Shown here: positions 60,136-64,000 of the stretch, piece by piece
Position numbering within the stretch: the stretch's first letter is position 1
Layout: every line of letters begins with the position of its first letter
Origin: PFJX01 sp040751755
Lineage (GTDB): Bacteria > Pseudomonadota > Gammaproteobacteria > Burkholderiales > Thiobacillaceae
Direction: 5' to 3'
NCBI GenBank assembly: GCA_040751755.1
Contig: JBFMHC010000040.1
Location: 171,530-235,529 of the forward strand
Length of the DNA: 64,000 bases
The notes under the pieces: generated by a model
What the model was told of the DNA's origin: nothing
The model's input: the letters and a program-made list of their open reading frames with translations, nothing else
Database searches by the model: none
Translations under genes and position numbers: made by a program

Positions 60136-61142
60136 GCCGCCTTTACTCCCGGATACGGCAGATTAATCGCGCCCATCGGTTTTTCACCAGCGAGTGCCTG
60201 GATGATGTTCATCGCTGCCTGCCGCTCGATTTCAAGCCGAACTTCCTTGACCGCCGATCCCAAATGCGGCGTAAAAAACGTTTGTGCCGTATTGTCGAGC
60301 AGCGCCTTGGGGATAGCCTGCGGGCGATCAGCGCGTATCCATTCTTCCATCTCGAAGACATCGGCTGCATATCCAGCTAGTTTTCCAGACGCCAGTGCTG
60401 CTATCACCGCATTCTCATCCACGACCGAGCCGCGACATGCATTGATCAGGTAGCTACCGGTTTTCATCTTGGCCAACGCGGTGGCATCGATCAGATGCAG
60501 TGTCTCTGCGGCCATCGGAACCATCGGCACGACATAATCACATTTTTCGAGCAGTTCATCGAGCGTGACGCGCTGTACGTGCCAAGCCTTTTCTTGTTCG
60601 GCATTGAGCGGAATCGGATCGCAATACAAGAGATTCATTTCAAAGCCAGCCAAGCGCTGGGCGATTGCACGGCCGACCGCCCCCATACCAATGATGCCAA
60701 GCGTTTTTCCTGTCAAACCAGAGCCATATAGTGTCGGCCGCCAGCCTTGGAAGTGTCCGCTACGGATTTGCCTATCGCCTTCCAGCATATGCCTTGTCAA
60801 ACCGAGAAGAAGGCCGATAGTCAGTTCAGCGGTCGGGATCGTAAGCAAATCCGGCACAATCGTAAGCCATACACCGTGGCGTGTGCAGGCGTTGACATCG
60901 AAGTTATCATAGCCTTTAAGCGCGGCGCCGATGACACGCAGCTTTGGACATTCCTCGAGAAACGCGCTGTCGATGCTGTCCGGCATGAAAGCCATGAGTG
61001 CATCCGCATCTTTGGCTCGCGCAATTACCTCAGAACGCGGCAAGGTTTCCCGTGTGGTGTTGGGGATAACATCGGCGCTAGCGGACAACAATTCGATGAT
61101 TTCCGGGTGCACCCAGTGGGTGAGGACGACTTTGGGCTTCAT
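60132..61142 (-). CDS. ptxD: Phosphonate (phosphite) dehydrogenase, NAD-dependent
   Basis: Oxidises phosphite to phosphate with NAD. The 336-residue D-hydroxyacid dehydrogenase fold has the Rossmann loop GIIGMGAVGRAIA (about 153), and PtxD-specific stretches AFMPDSIDSAFLEECPKLRV, ALKGYDNFDVNACTRHGVWL and GYAADVFEMEEWIRADRPQ. The catalytic residues appear as Arg in NACRGSVVDE, Glu in FEMEEW and His in TPHLGSAVKEVRLEIERQ. Clear agreement with P. stutzeri PtxD throughout. It overlaps ptxE by 4 nt. Confidence 0.97.
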   Translation of the reverse strand: MKPKVVLTHWVHPEIIELLSASADVIPNTTRETLPRSEVIARAKDADALMAFMPDSIDSAFLEECPKLRVIGAALKGYDNFDVNACTRHGVWLTIVPDLLTIPTAELTIGLLLGLTRHMLEGDRQIRSGHFQGWRPTLYGSGLTGKTLGIIGMGAVGRAIAQRLAGFEMNLLYCDPIPLNAEQEKAWHVQRVTLDELLEKCDYVVPMVPMAAETLHLIDATALAKMKTGSYLINACRGSVVDENAVIAALASGKLAGYAADVFEMEEWIRADRPQAIPKALLDNTAQTFFTPHLGSAVKEVRLEIERQAAMNIIQALAGEKPMGAINLPYPGVKAA

Positions 61143-61166
61143 AAAAACCTTTGTAAGCTTTGGGAG

Positions 61167-61976
61167 TTATTTGAACTTGCGACGCAGGAAGGAGCTGAAG
61201 GCGTCGACGAGGGTAACCATGCCTAAAATAACCAGCAAAATAGCCGAGACATCCTGGTATTGCATGATGCGCAGAGAGCCCATCAGCTCGAACCCGATTC
61301 CACCGGCGCCGACCATGCCCATCACGGTCGAAGCACGGAAGTTGTATTCCCATCGATAGATCGCGGTATCGGCCATTTGCGGAAGCACTTGGGGAAAGAT
61401 CCCATGAAAAATCACCTGCAATGGCGTGCAGCCCGCTGCATGCGCGGCTTCTACCGGTGCCGGATCGGCATGTTCGATCGATTCCGAAAAAAATTTGGCG
61501 ATCATGCCAACCGAATGTAAGCCTAGGGCTAAAACACCCGGCAATGCGCCGAAGCCAACGGCTGCCACGAACAGGATGCCCATGATCAGTTCGGGTATCG
61601 ATCGCAAAGCGTTTAACAGGCCGCGTGTGGCTTGATACACGAGTGGATGAGGGCTAGTATTCCGCGCGGCGAGCACTCCTAAGGGAATGGATAGCAATAC
61701 CGCGATTGCCGTGCCGGCGATACTCATGGCCAAGGTATCCAGTACCGGTTTGACCCAGGTGCCAGCCTGCGAGAAGTTCGGTGGGAACATCTCGCCGGCA
61801 ATTTTTACCAGGCTTGGCATGCCATCCTTCAATCGCTCGGCATCAAATAGGCCGACGTAATACCAGCAACCGATCACAATCGCCAGCACAACGGCAAACT
61901 GCAGTATCGTGCGGTTCCATACGCGCTGGCGCTCGGCCAGAATCAAACCAAAATCAGCTTGCATGCTGTCGCTCAC
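61167..61976 (-). CDS. ptxC: Phosphite ABC transporter permease
   Basis: A 269-residue inner-membrane permease of the PhnE/PtxC type with about six membrane helices (about 25-45, 85-105, 130-150, 155-170, 215-235, 243-260). The EAA-like loop EAAHAAGCTPLQVIFHGIFP, coupling to the ATPase, is intact, as is STVMGMVGAGGIGFELMGSL. It follows ptxB with no gap and precedes ptxD by 24 nt. Confidence 0.92.
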   Translation of the reverse strand: MSDSMQADFGLILAERQRVWNRTILQFAVVLAIVIGCWYYVGLFDAERLKDGMPSLVKIAGEMFPPNFSQAGTWVKPVLDTLAMSIAGTAIAVLLSIPLGVLAARNTSPHPLVYQATRGLLNALRSIPELIMGILFVAAVGFGALPGVLALGLHSVGMIAKFFSESIEHADPAPVEAAHAAGCTPLQVIFHGIFPQVLPQMADTAIYRWEYNFRASTVMGMVGAGGIGFELMGSLRIMQYQDVSAILLVILGMVTLVDAFSSFLRRKFK

Positions 61977-62837
61977 TTAGAACTTCGACAGATCGAGCTT
62001 GAGCAGTGTGCCAAGGCTGCGCACCACGTCATAGTCTTTGTCGCTGATCGGGCCGAAACCATCGGCTTTGAAAGGTTTCAGGACTTCCGGATCTTTGAGA
62101 TTCAAGAAGGCTGCACGGATCTTTTCCTTCAGTTCCGGCTTCAGATTGCTGCGCATGGTCCACGGGTATTGCGGATATGGCTTCGATTCGGCAAGAACTT
62201 TTACTTTGTTGGGATCGACCAGTCCGCGCTGAACCAGGGATTCAAAAATCGGCTTACTCAAGCCGCCAGCCTGCGCGTGACCGTTTTGCACGGCCATGGC
62301 CACCGCGTCATGCGCACCGGCAAAGTGTTCGCGATAGTTTTCGCCGGCTTTCAAACCGTTTTCCGCCAATATCGACTTCGGAATCAAATGGCTGGAGGTG
62401 GATGCCTTATCACCGTAAGCGACATTCTTGTTGACGATATCACTGATTTTGGCGATGCCGGCGCCAGTATTGGCGATCAATACGGACTGGTAGGTAGTGC
62501 TACCCTTTTGCTTCATCGCTGCGAATGGCTCGATGTCGCTCTTTTGCTTAGCCAGCACATACGACAAGGGGCCAAAATATGCCATGTCGATACGGCCGTG
62601 ACGCATGGCTTCGATCATTGACGAGTAATCAGTGGTAACCACCAGCTCAATTTTCTTTCCCAGCTCTTTTTCCAGATAGATTTCGAGCGGCTTGTTGTTT
62701 TTAATTACGGTCGATGCGTTTTCGTCCGGCAGCAGCGCAACTTTGAGCGTTTCTGGATCGGGATTGGATGATGCATGGCCAATGCTGCAGACGGCGGCAA
62801 GCAAGACAGACATTAATGCGGATGCGAGTTTTTTCAT
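61977..62837 (-). CDS. ptxB: Phosphite-binding periplasmic protein
   Basis: A 286-residue solute-binding protein. The signal peptide is KKLASALMSVLLAAVCSIGH, cut after ASS or HAS. Mature sequence LKVALLPDENASTVIKNNKP, IDMAYFGPLSYVLAKQKSDI and GDKASTSSHLIPKSILAENG is typical of PhnD/PtxB. It binds phosphite in the periplasm for the PtxAC transporter. The ATG at 62837 has AAGGA 6 nt upstream; a TTG 6 nt earlier is rejected. Confidence 0.92.
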   Translation of the reverse strand: MKKLASALMSVLLAAVCSIGHASSNPDPETLKVALLPDENASTVIKNNKPLEIYLEKELGKKIELVVTTDYSSMIEAMRHGRIDMAYFGPLSYVLAKQKSDIEPFAAMKQKGSTTYQSVLIANTGAGIAKISDIVNKNVAYGDKASTSSHLIPKSILAENGLKAGENYREHFAGAHDAVAMAVQNGHAQAGGLSKPIFESLVQRGLVDPNKVKVLAESKPYPQYPWTMRSNLKPELKEKIRAAFLNLKDPEVLKPFKADGFGPISDKDYDVVRSLGTLLKLDLSKF

Positions 62838-62839
62838 AA

Positions 62840-63658
62840 TCAATCCTTTACGGTAGCAAGTTGCATGGGAAATGAAGTATCGATAAGCCGTTCCTCTCGA
62901 GCGTCTTGTGGAACGCTCAAAGAAGAACGGGGTACTTGTTCATACAGCGTGTCGTAACTGGCTTGATCCAAAGTCTGCGGGGCGGCATCAAAAATGACTC
63001 GGCCATGGGACAGGCCAATAATACGGTCGGCATAACGTTGAGCGAGGTCTACCTGATGCAGGCTGACGACCGCCGAAATCCCGTCCTCTTTACAAATGCG
63101 GTGCAGCAGACTTAGCACTCGCTCTGCAGTAGCAGGATCGAGGCTGGCTACCGGTTCATCAGCCAACACCAGTTTAGGTTGCTGAGCCAGAGCCCGGGCA
63201 ATACCGATGCGTTGCTGCTGGCCGCCGCTCAATGCGTCGACACGGCTTAAGGCTTTGTGCAATAAGCCGACTCGGTCCAGACTTTGCAGGCATATGGATT
63301 GATCCTTCGCCGGGAGGGGGAATAGACTGCGTAATGCCGTGTGGTAGCCCATTCGGCCCATCGAAACGTTTTGCAAAGCCGTCAGTCGGCCAATCAATTG
63401 ATGCTGTTGAAACACCATGCCAGTCTGTCGGCGATGCATGCGCAATGCACGCGAGTTCGCCAAATTTCCTAAGCCGGCGACAATGGTGGTGCCGCGCTGC
63501 GACGCATGCAGCGAGTTAATACAGCGAAGTAGCGTGGATTTTCCAGCGCCGGAAGATCCGAGCAATACGGTGAACTGTCCCTGATGGAGTTTGAGAGTGG
63601 TGGGATACAGTGCAATCGCATCACCATAACTGACTGAGACATTCTGTAGTTCGATCAT
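62840..63658 (-). CDS. ptxA: Phosphite ABC transporter ATP-binding protein
   Basis: A 272-residue ABC ATPase. Walker A is LLGSSGAGKSTLLRCINSLH (about 33), Q-loop VFQQHQL, signature LSGGQQQRIGIARALAQQPK (about 145), Walker B LVLADEP and switch His in VVSLHQVDLA. I choose the ATG at 63658, after GGAGG 4-5 nt upstream; the open frame reaches 63748 but covers the promoter repeats. First gene of ptxABCDE. Confidence 0.92.
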   Translation of the reverse strand: MIELQNVSVSYGDAIALYPTTLKLHQGQFTVLLGSSGAGKSTLLRCINSLHASQRGTTIVAGLGNLANSRALRMHRRQTGMVFQQHQLIGRLTALQNVSMGRMGYHTALRSLFPLPAKDQSICLQSLDRVGLLHKALSRVDALSGGQQQRIGIARALAQQPKLVLADEPVASLDPATAERVLSLLHRICKEDGISAVVSLHQVDLAQRYADRIIGLSHGRVIFDAAPQTLDQASYDTLYEQVPRSSLSVPQDAREERLIDTSFPMQLATVKD

Positions 63659-63678
63659 GACACCTCCGGCAGATTTGA

Positions 63679-63712
63679 ATTCGTAATCAAAAATGATGAC
63701 CTGATTACGAAT
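63679..63712. promoter_or_regulatory. Perfect 11-bp inverted repeat in the ptx promoter region
   Basis: ATTCGTAATCA (63679-63689) and TGATTACGAAT (63702-63712) are separated by 12 nt, 21-54 nt upstream of ptxA. A long perfect dyad with such spacing suits a dimeric regulator such as PtxE, a LysR-type protein. Further upstream, ATGACA/TGTCAT repeats (63742-63770) vaguely resemble Pho-box halves. Confidence 0.6.
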
Positions 63713-63779
63713 CTGAATTGCAGCGATGGTAATGTCGTGATATGACACCCTGATGACTCGTTGATGTCATTTTTGTGAC

Positions 63780-64000
63780 ATGGTCGCGGGTGCCTGTGAG
63801 GGAAATAAGTTGTGCTATCTATGCCAAATATAGACGTCTGCTATCGGCCAGGAGTGGACGCTGGTCAGCGACCGCTAAGGAACCTCTGCACTACCCCGCC
63901 CACTCGTTCGTGGCGACGAGTTCAGGGTCAATATCGTTTCGTAGGATGGGATCGAAACAGATGCTGAACGGTTCTTGGGCTCCAGCAAGCCCCTTCGTGG
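63780..64000. other. Unresolved right end, possibly part of an insertion sequence
   Basis: No gene is supported. Between 63780 and 63880 nothing is recognised. From about 63880 the string GGAACCTCTGCACTACCCC resembles ends of IS5-type elements, and open frames run off the edge on both strands, but neither has recognisable domains. The window ends before this can be resolved. Confidence 0.3.

Noticed and set aside
63742..63780. Pho-box-like ATGACA/TGTCAT/TGTGACA repeats upstream of ptx
   Set aside because: Spacing does not match the 11-bp direct-repeat period of PhoB sites, so not called as a Pho box.
63880..64000. Possible transposase fragment at the right edge
   Set aside because: Only about 120 nt available; neither strand gives a recognisable transposase motif.

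Overview
The window looks like a GC-rich betaproteobacterial chromosome. Clues are the pilM/mrcA divergent pair, the PEP-CTERM/XrtA regulatory genes prsK-prsR-prsT with a PepA-type PEP-CTERM protein (a set known from floc- and EPS-forming Rhodocyclales such as Zoogloea), a diheme cytochrome c4, and hemB/engB/rep housekeeping genes. The order or genus cannot be fixed from the sequence alone.

Layout. (1) 1-3.3 kb: start of pilM (minus), PBP1A and a small conserved gene. (2) 3.3-19.5 kb: exopolysaccharide/PEP-CTERM region: sugar transferase, PrsK sensor kinase, PrsR sigma-54 activator, two tandem PrsT TPR proteins; then, on the minus strand, a three-gene envelope operon (LolA-like protein, outer-membrane-type protein, RND/MMPL exporter) and pepA. 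A textbook -24/-12 promoter lies upstream of pepA, so regulator and likely target are both visible. (3) 19.7-23.2 kb: two FeeM-like N-acyl amino acid synthase-type acyltransferases flanking a ThiF/E1-like adenylyltransferase, plus a PilZ (c-di-GMP) gene. Acyl amino acid synthases are known to associate with PEP-CTERM loci; the E1-like partner is the unusual element. (4) 23.2-29.4 kb: hemB, engB, cytochrome c4, rep helicase, a 54-residue zinc-ribbon protein, a second diheme cytochrome c, tRNA-Arg(CCG) and a cold-shock protein.

(5) 29.9-35.0 kb: a compact defence block: WYL regulator plus GmrSD-like (DUF262/DUF1524) nuclease, then a type II restriction-modification system with beta-class methyltransferase, controller protein with a C-box, and an endonuclease that carries its own HTH domain. 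(6) 35.0-57.1 kb: one long minus-strand phage morphogenesis and lysis operon of siphovirus type: terminases, portal, S49 protease, decoration and capsid proteins, tail genes with a probable programmed -1 frameshift, tape measure, tip proteins, a glycosyltransferase, holin-like proteins, endolysin and nested Rz/Rz1. No integrase, repressor or replication gene is in the window. (7) 57.1-59.1 kb: plus-strand small genes of unknown function, four of them each preceded by the same leader element (TTGGCTTC, exactly 9 nt, CAGCGCGTT). (8) 59.2-63.7 kb: a visibly AT-richer phosphite uptake and oxidation operon ptxABCDE, probably acquired, with a perfect inverted repeat in its promoter region; the last 300 bases are unresolved.

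Main points for follow-up: the acyltransferase/E1-like cluster, the repeated leader element, the frameshift site, and the prsR/sigma-54/pepA circuit.
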